A stretch of 64,000 nt of DNA from Myxococcales bacterium (GCA_016720595.1 JADKKI010000032.1:136312-200311), one strand, 5' to 3'; shown: positions 48,857 to 59,510, counted from the first letter of the stretch. A program made the numbers and translations. Notes: generated by a model from the letters alone, not told the origin.

Positions 48857-50200
48857 CTATCGGCTTGGACATGGTGGACGTTCCGCGATCTCGATCGAGG
48901 CGAGGAGGAGCTCACCCCCCACCAGCTTGAGGCCGAACCGGAAGTCGCGGTCATCCGAGGTACAGGTGGTGCCCTTGCAGTGGCGGAACGCCCGGACCAG
49001 GTCGTCGATCTCGGGGACCACGACATCCGGCTTCGGGATCAAGTTCACCGTGCGCTCGGTGCGCGGATCCCCGTCGCCATCGGTGTCGACCTCGGACAGC
49101 GCGTCGAACGCGATCTGCACGTGCTCGAGGCCCTTGGCCGGGACGAAGCCCGGGAGCAAGGAGGACTCGTCGTTCCCCTGGAGCCGCTCGTAGCTGGCGA
49201 GGACGCACAGCGCTCGCATCATCGCGTCGGGTGAGCTGGTGCGCGGCCGGCGAGGCACGAAGCGCTTGTCGCCCCGGACCTCGAGAGCGCGCGCCGCGGC
49301 CGCCGCGACGAAGCAGTCCTTGGACTTCGCGGCGGCGACGAGCGTCGAGCGCACATCGGCGGGCAGCTTGTCATCGGTGGCGACCAGCTCGGACAGCGCG
49401 TCGGCACGCGCCTTGGGGGCCAGCGCCTCGTCGGTGATCGCCGCGAGGAACACCGCCTTGTGGCTCTCGGCTGCCAGCACGTCCAGCGCCCCATCGATGT
49501 GGTGCTTGGTGACGGCCAGGATCAGGCTCGCCTCATCGAGCGAGCCGACGTGGCCATTCGCGAGATCGCGCTGGCCCGCCTTGAACGCGATCGCGAGCAT
49601 CTCGAGCCGGTGCACCGGATCGGCCTCCGGCACCGCCTGGATCGCCGCGGCCACCAGCTGCGACTCCGGGGGCGGGATCGCCGCGATCCCGCGGAGAGCA
49701 TCGAGCACGGTCGGGATGTCGGTGTCCTCGAGCGCCCCGATCGACCACAGCGCGAGCAAGCGGCGCAGGCACGGGTCCTTCATCGTCGCGGTCGGCGCCG
49801 GACCATCGACATCGAGCACGAGCGGGGCGCAGTCCTTGGGCGGGGAGGGCGGCACACACGTGAAGTTCCCTCCGTGCAGGAGCGCGATCGCGAGCGGGGT
49901 CGCCTTCGCCACGGGGATCTCGTCGAGCTTGGCCTCCCAGTCGTCCCCGGTCGGCGCGATCGAGGCCCACACCGCGTTGGCCTCGGCGTCGGTGCCGAGC
50001 GGGATGGTGTCCCAGGCGATCGAGAGCAACGGCTTCGGGGGCGTGCGGTTGAGGTCGGGATCGGGCGGCCGCGCGCCAGCGTCCGGCGGCGGGTTGGGAT
50101 GCGCGACCGGTGTGGGCGTTACGCCACGTGGCGCAGGGCCGCAGGCTGCCAGCACCAGCAGGGCAACAGCGCTGCGAAGAGTCACGTCTATGAGACTCAC
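48857..50200 (-). CDS. Helical-repeat lipoprotein
   Basis: 447 aa predicted lipoprotein: lipobox LAAC, then a Pro/Asp-rich linker and about 380 residues, mostly alpha-helical, in HEAT-like pairs (for example LVAAAIQAVPEADPVHRLEM and ARADALSELVATDDKLPADV). The C-terminal part contains a DTDGDGD acidic loop that could bind calcium and three cysteines. The start is GTG 50200 or GTG 50185; the upstream open frame runs into the G/C block and cannot be real. Function unknown; perhaps a surface scaffold. Confidence 0.65.
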   Translation of the reverse strand: MSLIDVTLRSAVALLVLAACGPAPRGVTPTPVAHPNPPPDAGARPPDPDLNRTPPKPLLSIAWDTIPLGTDAEANAVWASIAPTGDDWEAKLDEIPVAKATPLAIALLHGGNFTCVPPSPPKDCAPLVLDVDGPAPTATMKDPCLRRLLALWSIGALEDTDIPTVLDALRGIAAIPPPESQLVAAAIQAVPEADPVHRLEMLAIAFKAGQRDLANGHVGSLDEASLILAVTKHHIDGALDVLAAESHKAVFLAAITDEALAPKARADALSELVATDDKLPADVRSTLVAAAKSKDCFVAAAAARALEVRGDKRFVPRRPRTSSPDAMMRALCVLASYERLQGNDESSLLPGFVPAKGLEHVQIAFDALSEVDTDGDGDPRTERTVNLIPKPDVVVPEIDDLVRAFRHCKGTTCTSDDRDFRFGLKLVGGELLLASIEIAERPPCPSR

Positions 50201-50300
50201 GAAACCACCACAGGTTTCCACGAGTTTCTGGTCGCCGCATAGTGCTCGTGACCCGACATCGGGCGAGACGTGCAGCTCCAGGGGCCGTTCAAGTAGCAGA

Positions 50301-50915
50301 GGCGCGGCGCCCCCGGGGCCCCGGGGGGGGCCCGCCCCCCCGGGGCGGGGGGGCCCCCGGGGCCCCGGCGCCCGGGGCGCCGGGGCCCGCCCGCGCCCCC
50401 CCCCGGCAGGGGCGGGGGCCCGCCCGCCGGCGGGGGGGCCCCGGCCGCCGCCCCGGCGCCCCCGCGGGCCCCGCGGCGCCCGGGGGCGCGGGGCCCGCCG
50501 CCCGCCCGGCCGGGGCCCCCCCGCGGGGCCCCCCCCCCGGCCCCGGCGCGGCGCCCCCCCCCCCCGGGGGGGCGCCCCCCCGGGCCGGGGGCGGGGCGGG
50601 CGCGCCCGCCGGGGGGCGGGGCCCGGGCCCGCGGGCGGCGGGGGGGGCGGGCCCGGGGGGGGGCCCCGGGCCGGGCGGCGGGGGGCCGCGCGCGGGGGGC
50701 GGCGCCCGGGGGGGGCGGGGGGGGGGGCGGCCGGGGGGGAGGGGCGGGGCGCGGGGCGGGGGGGCGGGCGGCCGGGGCGCGGGGGGGCGGGCGGGGCCCG
50801 CCGGGGGGGGGCGCGCCGGCGGGGGGGGGGGGGGGGCCGGGGCGGGGGGGGGGGGGGGGGGGGGCGCGGGGGGGGGGGGGGGGGGGGGGGGCGGGGGGGG
50901 GGGGGGGGGGGGGGG
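50301..50915. other. 615-nt G/C-only block, probably a sequence artefact
   Basis: Only two A and no T in 615 bases. The left half mixes short C and G runs; the right end is almost pure G. No codon structure, no repeat unit and no sensible protein in any frame. Its edges are abrupt against normal sequence. Such blocks are typical of failed base calling or low-quality gap filling. I treat it as an unreliable stretch. Confidence 0.7.
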
Positions 50916-50979
50916 ATCATTCCCGCGATGGGGTAGCCAGGGCGACGGCCAACTGGTTTCCACGAGTTTTCAGGCGCCG

Positions 50980-50985
50980 TATAGT
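50980..50985 (+). promoter_or_regulatory. -10-like box, probably leaderless
   Basis: TATAGT, 5 of 6 matches to consensus, with a TTTCCA 17 nt upstream and ATG 50993 seven bases downstream. The most complete promoter in the leaderless set. Confidence 0.55.
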
Positions 50986-50992
50986 GCTCGCG

Positions 50993-51480
50993 ATGAAGAC
51001 GTTCCTGGTCCTCGTGACCCTCGGTGGTGTGGCGGGCGCCGAGCCCAAGATCCCGCAGGAAGTCACCGATCTCCTCAAGATCGTGACCGGGACCTGGAAG
51101 TGCACCGGGACGGCGACGCTCGGGGCCGACCCCGCTCAGCCGCTGACCGCCACGCTGCGGACCCGGTCTGACCTCGACGGGTTCTGGATCCACGACACGT
51201 TCGAGGCCAAGGTCGCAAGGCCAAGCGCGGTCGTTCACGACGCGCCCGCGGGGGGGGGGGGGGCGGGGGGCCCGGCGCCCCCGCGTGCAAGTGATCGAGC
51301 CTGCAGGACGCGGTGACCAGGGCTCGACGGGATGGGCAACGCGGGCCCGACGAGGCAGTCCCGCGATCACGTCGACACCACCGATCCCGGCGGCCCCGCT
51401 CGCGGGCGAGGTCTCGACCGACCAGGGACGCAAGACCAGAAGCGGGCGAGATGCCTGCAAGAGCGGGCGGCCCACGGCAA
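50993..51480 (+). pseudogene. Frame-broken DUF1579-like exported protein
   Basis: Starts well: signal peptide MKTFLVLVTLGGVAGA, then TDLLKIVTGTWKCTGTA and DLDGFWIHDTFEAKV, which fit the DUF1579 family. At about 51241-51285 it enters a G/C-only run and the frame ends at a stop (51314-51316). Further on, pieces that look like the expected C-terminus appear in different frames: RDHVDTTDP (from 51362), then GEVSTDQG (from 51405) and DACKSG. Either the gene has real frameshifts or, more likely, the consensus is wrong here. About 160-170 codons would be normal. Confidence 0.5.
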
Positions 51481-51919
51481 GCTGCGCCCGGCAGCCGGAG
51501 CCCCGGAGCTCAAACCCGGAAGCCAGGAACCATGGTCAGACGCGGGCTGACGAGCCAGTTCCAGTGCGAGATCCCGGGCCACGAGGGCCCACGGAGGTCA
51601 CCGAGCGGAGACCTTGGTCGCGGCCGCGGGCGGGAGCCGGAGCAGGTCTACGCGATGACTGGAACCGCTCCTGTGCGGCACTGCGCTCGGTCTGCGCGCG
51701 CGCGCTGCGGCCCGGAGGATCTCTCGATGAGAGCTCACCGCTGGACCCCGTGGACCGAATCGGGGCGAGGCCAACCATGAAGCAGGTCGCCGCGTTGCTT
51801 CCTTGCTTCCTTGCTTTGATCTCTCTGGGCCCGCCCGCTGGGTTGCTCGTGACGGTGCCGGGGCGACGCGAGCCGAGGCGCCGGGTGCACACGAGCTGCA
51901 AGACGGATCCTGGATCGCC
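51481..51919. other. Region of doubtful sequence without a supported gene
   Basis: Several frames stay open but none has a start signal, codon bias or similarity I recognise. A 48-codon frame at 51777-51923 with a signal-peptide-like start is the best of them, and it is weak. It continues the damaged stretch that begins at 50301; normal-looking sequence resumes with ddl. Confidence 0.5.
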
Positions 51920-52861
51920 CTAGATCGTCGTGGCGCTCGCGAGGATCTCCTCGCACAACGACGCGTAGTCCATGCCGATGCTCTTCGCGATCTTCGGCAG
52001 CAGGCTGGTCGCCGTCATCCCGGGCAGCGTGTTGACCTCGAGCACGAACGGCTCGCCGGCCGTGGTGATCCGGAGATCGGGCCGTGCGTGACCGCTGCAG
52101 CCGAGCGCGTTGTAGGCCGCGAGCGCGAGCTCGTGCGTCCGCGCGATCACCGTCGGCGGGAGCTCGGGTGGCACCAGGTACTTGGTGTCGGTGCGCTTGT
52201 ACTTGGCCTCGTAGTCGTAGAACTTCGTCATCGGACGAACCTCGACGGAGCCGAGCACGCGGCCGTTCAAGATGCCGACGAACACCTCGGTGCCCGCGAT
52301 GTAGTCCTCGACGATCACCGGCCCGTGGAACCTCCGTGCCGCGGCGACCGCCGGTGCGATCTCGGCGCGCTGCTCGACCACGCTGACGCCGACCGAGCTG
52401 CCCTCGTTCGCGGGCTTGACCACACATGGCAGCGCCCAGTCCGCGAGTGCGGCGATCCCGTCGCTGCCATCGACCGGACCATCGTGCGGAAGGACGAGCC
52501 AGCGTGGCGTGGGCACCGCGTTGCTCTCGAAGATCCGCTTCGACATCACCTTGTCCATCGCGAGCGCGCTCGCGAGGATGCCGGAGCCGGTGCACGGGAT
52601 GCGGAGGCACGCACACAGGCCTTGCACCGCGCCGTCCTCTCCCCAGGTGCCGTGCAGCGCGTTCCACACCACCTGCGCACCGGAGCGCTCGAGCAGCTGG
52701 GCGAGGCTCGTGCCCTCGGCCCAGTCGATCGCCACGGCATCCCAGCGGTTCGCGGTCAGCGCGGCGATCACCCCGGCCCCGGTGTTGAGCGAGACCTCGC
52801 GTTCGGCCGAGAGCCCGCCCATCACGACCGCGACGCGCTTGCCGGCGAATGGATGCGACAT
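51920..52861 (-). CDS. ddl: D-alanine--D-alanine ligase
   Basis: 313 aa ATP-grasp enzyme making the D-Ala-D-Ala dipeptide for peptidoglycan precursors. The N-terminal VVMGGLSAEREVSL is the family signature. VKPANEGSSVGV and the late HARPDLRITTAGEPFVLEVNTLPGMT segments carry ATP, magnesium and substrate contacts. The length is standard (about 310 aa). ATG 52861 lies eight bases downstream of the murB stop, so murB and ddl form a pair. ddl normally precedes ftsQ in a dcw cluster; here about 3.6 kb of other DNA lies between. Confidence 0.96.
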   Translation of the reverse strand: MSHPFAGKRVAVVMGGLSAEREVSLNTGAGVIAALTANRWDAVAIDWAEGTSLAQLLERSGAQVVWNALHGTWGEDGAVQGLCACLRIPCTGSGILASALAMDKVMSKRIFESNAVPTPRWLVLPHDGPVDGSDGIAALADWALPCVVKPANEGSSVGVSVVEQRAEIAPAVAAARRFHGPVIVEDYIAGTEVFVGILNGRVLGSVEVRPMTKFYDYEAKYKRTDTKYLVPPELPPTVIARTHELALAAYNALGCSGHARPDLRITTAGEPFVLEVNTLPGMTATSLLPKIAKSIGMDYASLCEEILASATTI

Positions 52862-52869
52862 GCCCTGTT

Positions 52870-53928
52870 CTACCGGAACTCGCTACCGACGATCACGGGC
52901 TCGGGAACCAGATCGATCCCGAGCCGCGCGCGGACCCCATCCTGGATCTCCTTCGCGAGGGCGAGCAGCTCGGCCGTCGTCGCCCCGCCGCGGTTGACGA
53001 GTGCGAGGGCGTGCTTGCTCGAGATCCCCACCCGCGGCGACGAGGCGGGTGTGAAGCCCTTCGCGAACCCGGCGCGCTCGATCAGCCAGCCCGCGCTGAG
53101 CTTGGTCTTGCCTTCGGGGGCCGCGAACTTCGGCGGCACCGTGCCGGCGGGGAGCCTGGCCTCGAGTGCGGCCAATGTCGCGGCATCGACGATCGGGTTC
53201 ATGAAGAACGAGCCCGCGCTGCGCGAATCGGGATCCGCGGGATCGACGACCATGCCCTTGCCGCGCCGCAGCGCGATCACGGTGTCGCGCACCGCCGCGA
53301 GGGGCGCACGTCCGCCCTCTGCGATCCCGAGGGCGCGCGCGAGCTCGGGGTACTTGATCACCCCGCTGTCCTCGCTGCGCGCGAGCCGGAACTGCACCTC
53401 GAGCACGATCCACCGCTCGCTGCCCTTGAACACGCTCGTGCGATACGCGAACGCGCACGCGGCGTGATCGAAGTACTCGATCTCGCCGGTCTGCCGATCG
53501 AGCACGCGCACGTGCACGATGGTGTCGGCCACCTCCTGACCGTATGCGCCAACATTCTGCATCGGCGTGGCGCCGACGAGGCCTGGGATCCCCGACATGC
53601 ACTCGACCCCGGCGAGCTTGGCGCTGACCATCTGCGCGACCAGCTCGTCCCACGCGACGCCGGCGAACGCGGAGACCAGCGCGTGATCGCGATCGTGTTC
53701 GCGGATCGTCACGCCCGGGATCGCGAGCTGGACCACCAGCCCTGGCCAGCCGCCATCGCGCACCACGAGGTTCGAGCCGCCGCCGAGCACCAGCACAGGC
53801 TCGTCGGTGACGGTGGCCAGCGCCTCGGTCAGCTCACCGACGGTCTCGACCCGGGCGAGCCGGCGAGCGGGACCACCGAGGCCGAGGGTGGTACGGGCGG
53901 CGAGAGGGGCATCCGTGGTGACCTGCAT
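52870..53928 (-). CDS. murB: UDP-N-acetylenolpyruvoylglucosamine reductase
   Basis: 352 aa FAD enzyme reducing UDP-GlcNAc-enolpyruvate to UDP-MurNAc. FAD-binding LGGGSNLVV and the IPGLVGATPMQNVGAYGQEV segment are clear. The catalytic Ser lies in AGSFFMNP, and the type I tyrosine loop region is represented by FAYRTSVFKG. The C-terminal PEPVIVG fits the family. The ATG start 53928 is where similarity starts; the open frame continues upstream in the antisense of the barrel gene. It pairs with ddl. Confidence 0.95.
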   Translation of the reverse strand: MQVTTDAPLAARTTLGLGGPARRLARVETVGELTEALATVTDEPVLVLGGGSNLVVRDGGWPGLVVQLAIPGVTIREHDRDHALVSAFAGVAWDELVAQMVSAKLAGVECMSGIPGLVGATPMQNVGAYGQEVADTIVHVRVLDRQTGEIEYFDHAACAFAYRTSVFKGSERWIVLEVQFRLARSEDSGVIKYPELARALGIAEGGRAPLAAVRDTVIALRRGKGMVVDPADPDSRSAGSFFMNPIVDAATLAALEARLPAGTVPPKFAAPEGKTKLSAGWLIERAGFAKGFTPASSPRVGISSKHALALVNRGGATTAELLALAKEIQDGVRARLGIDLVPEPVIVGSEFR

Positions 53929-54054
53929 CGTGGCTTCGGTACAACGTACTCCGCGTCTCCGATGATTTCCTAGTCGAGCACGACCGCTCGGGCGAAGTCG
54001 GCGCGCAGGATTTTCGCTTGTGTGATCCCCGTGCGCCGCTACGCTAGGAGGCTC

Positions 54055-54588
54055 ATGAGTTTCTGGGGGCGCGTGATGATCTCGAGTGTGCTCGGCTGCG
54101 CCGTCGTCGCGCCAGCGCTCGCCGATCCCTCCGTCGCCGAGCCTGCCACCTCGGTGACCAAGCCCGCCGTCGCCACCGCGGCGCGCTCCACACCGCATCA
54201 CGCGCTCTACGTCGACGCGCTCGGGAAGGGCGGCCTGTGGGGGCTCGGGTACGACTACCAGCTGACACACCGGTTCGCCGTCGGTGCGGTCGCCTCGTAC
54301 TACGTGCTCGGCGGAGATCAGTACCTCACGTTCTCGCCGTACGTCGCCGCATATCCGGTGCGCAGCGGCGCGCATGCCTGGTTCGCGCAGATCGGTCCGC
54401 AGGTGGTGCATCGCGCCACGCCCTCGCCCGTGCCGGAGTGGAACGGCATGTCGACGACCTCACTGTCTGCCGAGCTGTCCACAGGCTACGAGTACCGGCG
54501 CGGGATCCTCGCGCGGATCTATGTGATGGGCGCCGTCGGTGACAGGTTCGCGCCTGGGCTCGGCGTCAGCCTTGGATGGTCTTGGTGA
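54055..54588 (+). CDS. Small exported outer-membrane-like protein
   Basis: 177 aa predicted secreted protein: signal peptide ending ALA, a short Thr/Ala/Pro linker, then about 120 residues of regular beta-strands (LYVDALGKGGLWGLGYDYQL, RFAVGAVASYYVLGG), ending in GVSLGWSW. The final aromatic is typical of outer-membrane barrels, about eight strands. ATG 54055 has AGGAGG three bases before it, one of the few strong ribosome binding sites in the window. It overlaps the next gene by 13 bases. Function unknown. Confidence 0.7.
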   Translation: MSFWGRVMISSVLGCAVVAPALADPSVAEPATSVTKPAVATAARSTPHHALYVDALGKGGLWGLGYDYQLTHRFAVGAVASYYVLGGDQYLTFSPYVAAYPVRSGAHAWFAQIGPQVVHRATPSPVPEWNGMSTTSLSAELSTGYEYRRGILARIYVMGAVGDRFAPGLGVSLGWSW

Positions 54589-55472
54589 ACCGGCTCGCCT
54601 TGCTAGCCCTCCTGCCGGGGTGCGGCCTCGGCATGAGTGACGCGCAGCCGTGGGTGCCGATCGACGCCGTCGCTGGTCCCCTGGTCGCCGAGCTCGCGGG
54701 TCCCGGGACGCTGCGCACGCACCGCACCGCGCCGAGCAATCCGCTGCGGGTGGTGACCTACAACTTCGAGTACGGGCCGGATCCCGACGGGCTCGCCGCG
54801 GCGTTACTCGACACGCCCGCCCTCGCCACCGCCGGAGTGGTGCTGGTCCAGGAGGTGGAGTCCTATCCGGCGGAGGGCCGCTCGCGCACGGCCATCGTCG
54901 CCGACCAGCTCGGCTTCAACTACGTGTACGTGCCAGCGCGCGAGGTCAAGGACGGCGGCACGCACGGCCTCTCGATCCTCTCGGCGTTTCCGATCACGGA
55001 CGTCTCCAAGATGGATCTGCGGGAGTCGGCGAACAAGTCGCAGCACCGGATCGCGATCCAGGCGACGATCGATGTCGATGGCACACCCGTCCACGTGATC
55101 GATGTCCATCTCGACACCAAGCTGAACACGGCGCAGCGGATCGCGCAGCTCTCCCCGATCGTGATGAGCGCGCCGGAGACCACACTGATCGCCGGCGACT
55201 TCAACATGTCGTGGGTCGAGTGGGTGGATGGCAAGCTCCCGGTGCTGTCCTCGACGCGTGCGTCGGATCAAGCACCCGTGGTGGATGGCTACATGCGGGA
55301 TCAAGGGTTCGAGACGCCGACCGCGGGCTCGGGGAACACCGAGCACATGTTCGGGCTCGAGCAGCGGCTCGACGCGATCTACACGCGCGAGCTGACGGCG
55401 ACGTTCGGCGGTGTCGAGCACGTCGGGCCCTCGGATCACTGGCCGCTCTGGATCGACCTCACGCTTCAGTAG
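54576..55472 (+). CDS. Exported endonuclease/exonuclease/phosphatase-family lipoprotein
   Basis: 298 aa predicted lipoprotein (lipobox LLPGC) with the endonuclease/exonuclease/phosphatase fold. Motifs in order: VVTYNFEYG, VLVQEVES (metal Glu), SILSAFPI, VIDVHLDTK, LIAGDFNMS (catalytic Asp/Asn) and PSDHWPLW (catalytic Asp-His). The fold covers nucleases, sphingomyelinases and inositol phosphatases, so the substrate is open; export favours a secreted nuclease or phosphodiesterase. It overlaps the barrel gene and ends seven bases into the convergent DUF3943 gene. Confidence 0.88.
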   Translation: MVLVNRLALLALLPGCGLGMSDAQPWVPIDAVAGPLVAELAGPGTLRTHRTAPSNPLRVVTYNFEYGPDPDGLAAALLDTPALATAGVVLVQEVESYPAEGRSRTAIVADQLGFNYVYVPAREVKDGGTHGLSILSAFPITDVSKMDLRESANKSQHRIAIQATIDVDGTPVHVIDVHLDTKLNTAQRIAQLSPIVMSAPETTLIAGDFNMSWVEWVDGKLPVLSSTRASDQAPVVDGYMRDQGFETPTAGSGNTEHMFGLEQRLDAIYTRELTATFGGVEHVGPSDHWPLWIDLTLQ

Positions 55473-56971
55473 GCGAGCTGGATCATCGCGCCGATCGAGA
55501 CATCGGAGATCTCGCGGGTCTGCTCCTTCCAGCTGCTGCGCCGCTTGGCACCCTCGGTGATCAGCGCCAGGCCCCACTCTCCGGGCTGGTAGCCGAACTG
55601 GAGGCGCCACATCGCGCGCTGCTCGTCGATGCCCACCGCCGTGACAGCGGGGTTGACCGCCGCGGGGATGGCGCCTTCGGAGCTGCTCCCGTTGCCGTCG
55701 GGATCTCGGTCGTGGTTGACCACCTGACGCAGGAGGTGGGCGTCGAGCTCGAGCTCGGCGCGCCAAGGCCCGGCGAGCACGCGCAGGCGGGTGGTCGCGG
55801 TGACGCCGATCGCATCGATGTAGCCATCGGACTGGAGCGCCGTGAAGTACGGCGGTGGCTTCGGGAACGGCGGGTCCGGGCTGAACACGAGGGCCTCCAC
55901 GAGCGCAAAATCGGCATAGGCCGCGGCGTCCCAGCGCACCTCGTAGCCCGCTCGCCGGCGCGACAGCTGGATCTGGGGACCGATCAGGTGCGCGATCGCG
56001 AACCGGTCTCGCTCGCGACCGCTGCTGAGCTCGTCGTTCCGGTATGTGAACGCTGCGCCGAGTGCGAGCAGGCGCCCGTCGCCGTCCGCGGTCTGTCGAT
56101 AGCGGCCGAAGATCGCGGTCTGCGATCGAAGCTGCCACGAGGACAGGTTGACCACGCCGTTGGTGTCGCCGAGCCGCCCCACGACGCGCAGCCGGCTCCA
56201 CTCGCCGGCCTTGATCCGATCGTGATACGCGCCGCCCTCGGCGAATGCGCGATTCGCGACCACATCGATGTCGAGGAGGCCGAGCACCTCGGTGCGAGTG
56301 GCGTGATCCACCGCGCGCTCGATCACACCGCCGGCGAGATCGATCGAGCTCCACACGCTCGGACGCATCCAGCGCGTGGGCTTGCGATAGGAGTCGTGGA
56401 ACGCATCGAACGGCGAGAACAGCGCGGTCTTCACGCGATCTCTCGCGGTGACGCGACTGCCGCGCCACAGCTGTCCGATCCGGTACAGCGGCTCGCCGAT
56501 CGCGAGGCCACCGGCTCCGTTGAAGATCAGGTCGTTGATCGAGGGATCCTCGCGGTACTCGACGACGTACTCCCAGACCACACCCTTGCCGTACGCGACC
56601 GCGGTCGCGACGAGCGGCGAGTAGCCGTTGGTGCGGATGATGTGATAGTCGACGACGCCGGCCACCGGGTGGTGGAACGCGTTGACGTCGAACGGGTTGG
56701 TGTCGAACCGCAGCTTGTCCGTCGAGAACAGCTTGGTCTTCCAGCTCGCCCAGTCATTGCCGAGCTCGAAGTCCACGGCCTGGTGCTCCGAGGTGCGCCA
56801 GTAGTACGCCGCGGGGATCCCCATCGACATCGCGAGCTCGAACAGCGCCATCCCGAGGTGGGTCTGGCCGTCCTGATCGGCGGGCGGCGTCGGAGCCTGG
56901 GCGCTCGCCGTGACACCAGCGCTCGCGACGATCACGAGTGCGAACAACGACGACGGGATAGCTCGGGGCAC
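55466..56971 (-). CDS. DUF3943 outer-membrane protein
   Basis: 501 aa predicted outer-membrane protein of the DUF3943 family. Signal peptide (SLFALVIVASAGVTASAQA), then the family core (NPFDVNAFHHPVAG, WEYVVEYREDPSINDL, GGLAIGEPLYRIG). About 300 residues of beta-strands with aromatic ends follow, closing in IGAMIQLAY. No enzymatic role is known for the family. The start GTG 56971 has GAGG just before it. It lies between the murC-lipoprotein pair and murB, splitting the wall genes. Confidence 0.78.
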   Translation of the reverse strand: MPRAIPSSLFALVIVASAGVTASAQAPTPPADQDGQTHLGMALFELAMSMGIPAAYYWRTSEHQAVDFELGNDWASWKTKLFSTDKLRFDTNPFDVNAFHHPVAGVVDYHIIRTNGYSPLVATAVAYGKGVVWEYVVEYREDPSINDLIFNGAGGLAIGEPLYRIGQLWRGSRVTARDRVKTALFSPFDAFHDSYRKPTRWMRPSVWSSIDLAGGVIERAVDHATRTEVLGLLDIDVVANRAFAEGGAYHDRIKAGEWSRLRVVGRLGDTNGVVNLSSWQLRSQTAIFGRYRQTADGDGRLLALGAAFTYRNDELSSGRERDRFAIAHLIGPQIQLSRRRAGYEVRWDAAAYADFALVEALVFSPDPPFPKPPPYFTALQSDGYIDAIGVTATTRLRVLAGPWRAELELDAHLLRQVVNHDRDPDGNGSSSEGAIPAAVNPAVTAVGIDEQRAMWRLQFGYQPGEWGLALITEGAKRRSSWKEQTREISDVSIGAMIQLAY

Positions 56972-57038
56972 ACCCTCGGTGATTCACCCGACGTGCCAGC
57001 GGCGCGAGCGTGCGCGTGGGCTCGTCGAGCGTCAGCGC

Positions 57039-57325
57039 TTAGTGCGAGAGCGCGCTCATGCAGCGCTCGAAGCGAACGTCCTCGGTGGTCAGGCCCTCGA
57101 CCTGCTCCTCGGTGAACGTCGCGCCGTGGAGCAGCTTGGTCAGCTCGTTCCACTGCGTGCGCAGGGGCCCCGCACACGCCTGGTCCTTGCACGCGCACAT
57201 CGCCGCCGCGAGCGCCCGGGACCGTGCCAGCACCTCGCTGGCCTCCGCCGGCTCCTTTGACTGCTTGCACCCGCCGCTCGCTGCCAGCCCGAGCCCGAGG
57301 ACGAGCACGATCGCGAGCGCGCGAC

Positions 57326-57329
<4 letters not shown>
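57039..57329 (-). CDS. Small lipoprotein coupled to murC
   Basis: 96 aa predicted lipoprotein: lipobox ASGGC, then about 75 residues that look helical, with a CACKDQAC pair and one later Cys. GTG 57329 overlaps the murC stop as GTGA, so translation is coupled to murC. Not recognised. The coupling suggests either chance insertion at the end of the murC transcript or a periplasmic role related to cell wall growth. Confidence 0.6.
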
Positions 57330-58771
<1,442 letters not shown>

Positions 58772-58805
58772 GGGACCTGCTGGAGAGAACGCTTTCTACC
58801 AGAGA

Positions 58806-59510
58806 TCACTTCCCCTTGGATCCACCTGCAATGACAAGGGGTTTGGAAGGCTCCGAGACCCGTCCCGCGTCGTCGACCCAGGTCAGGACGACCCGGTCTC
58901 CGGCGCGCGGCTCCACCGAGCGCTCGATCACCGAATCGCAGCCTCCGGGCGGATACCACAGCCGCACCGACGAGGGGTTCGACCCCGGGACGTTCGCCCA
59001 GGTCAGGGGGACCACCCTGGTCCCGTCGAGCGTCGAGACGACCTTCGAGACCACCACGATGATCGCGTGCTCCGGCGTGGGAGTGGTCAGCTGCGCGTCG
59101 ACGATCCGCCGTCCGGCGGTCTGCTCGGTGGAGGTGATCCTGGCGACGTCCGGGGCGCCGGGCGCCGGCTCGATGGACAGCGCTCGCTCCGTGCGCGCGA
59201 CCTCGCCGTGCCCCGTGTCCTCGACCACGACGTCGGTGCCCGCGAGCGGTGGTGGATGGTAGATCGCCAGCCCCGGCGCGAGCGTGACCACACGTGGGCG
59301 CACGACCCGGTTGAGATCGCGGAACCGCCAGTCGGGCAGCTCGGCGCCGCTCGCGACGATCACGCCGCCCGAGCCGGCGATCTTGGCGCGTGCCCCCGAG
59401 ATCACCTGCGGCGGGAGCGGCCCCTGAAAGCACATCCGCTTGGCCTCGACCGCGCTCGGGGCAGCGGGCACCACGGCGAGGACCATCGCGAGCGTGGCGG
59501 CGCGGGTCAC
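58806..59510 (-). CDS. Exported protein, paralogue 3 of a three-gene set
   Basis: 234 aa secreted protein of unknown function. Signal peptide, a cysteine soon after (RMCFQGPLPPQV), then the shared block IAGSGGVIVAS...LPDWRFR...RPRVVTLAPGLAIYHPPPLAGTDV, given here only as its short pieces. A second Cys is near the end (PGGCDSV), and a closing strand region VSEPSKP resembles a fibronectin-like beta-sandwich edge. The GTG start overlaps the stop of paralogue 2 as GTGA. Three homologous exported proteins in a row inside the dcw cluster suggest a surface or envelope complex. Confidence 0.7.
   Translation of the reverse strand: MTRAATLAMVLAVVPAAPSAVEAKRMCFQGPLPPQVISGARAKIAGSGGVIVASGAELPDWRFRDLNRVVRPRVVTLAPGLAIYHPPPLAGTDVVVEDTGHGEVARTERALSIEPAPGAPDVARITSTEQTAGRRIVDAQLTTPTPEHAIIVVVSKVVSTLDGTRVVPLTWANVPGSNPSSVRLWYPPGGCDSVIERSVEPRAGDRVVLTWVDDAGRVSEPSKPLVIAGGSKGK

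Larger units (their letters stand above)
50213..50990 (+). repeat. 36-bp promoter-like direct repeat flanking the G/C block
   Basis: Two copies, 50213-50248 and 50955-50990, 31 of 36 bases identical. Each contains TTTCCA, a 17-nt spacer and a -10-like CATAGT or TATAGT. The right copy is the promoter of the broken DUF1579 gene; the left copy has no intact gene behind it. Confidence 0.6.

Noticed and set aside
50248..51171. Long Gly/Pro/Arg/Ala frame through the G/C block as a collagen-like or PPE-type protein
   Set aside because: Every frame of a G/C-only stretch is open, and the texture has no codon periodicity or repeat unit.
51777..51923. 48-codon frame with signal-peptide-like start before ddl
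   Set aside because: It lies in a stretch of doubtful sequence, overlaps the end of ddl, and has no ribosome binding site or similarity.
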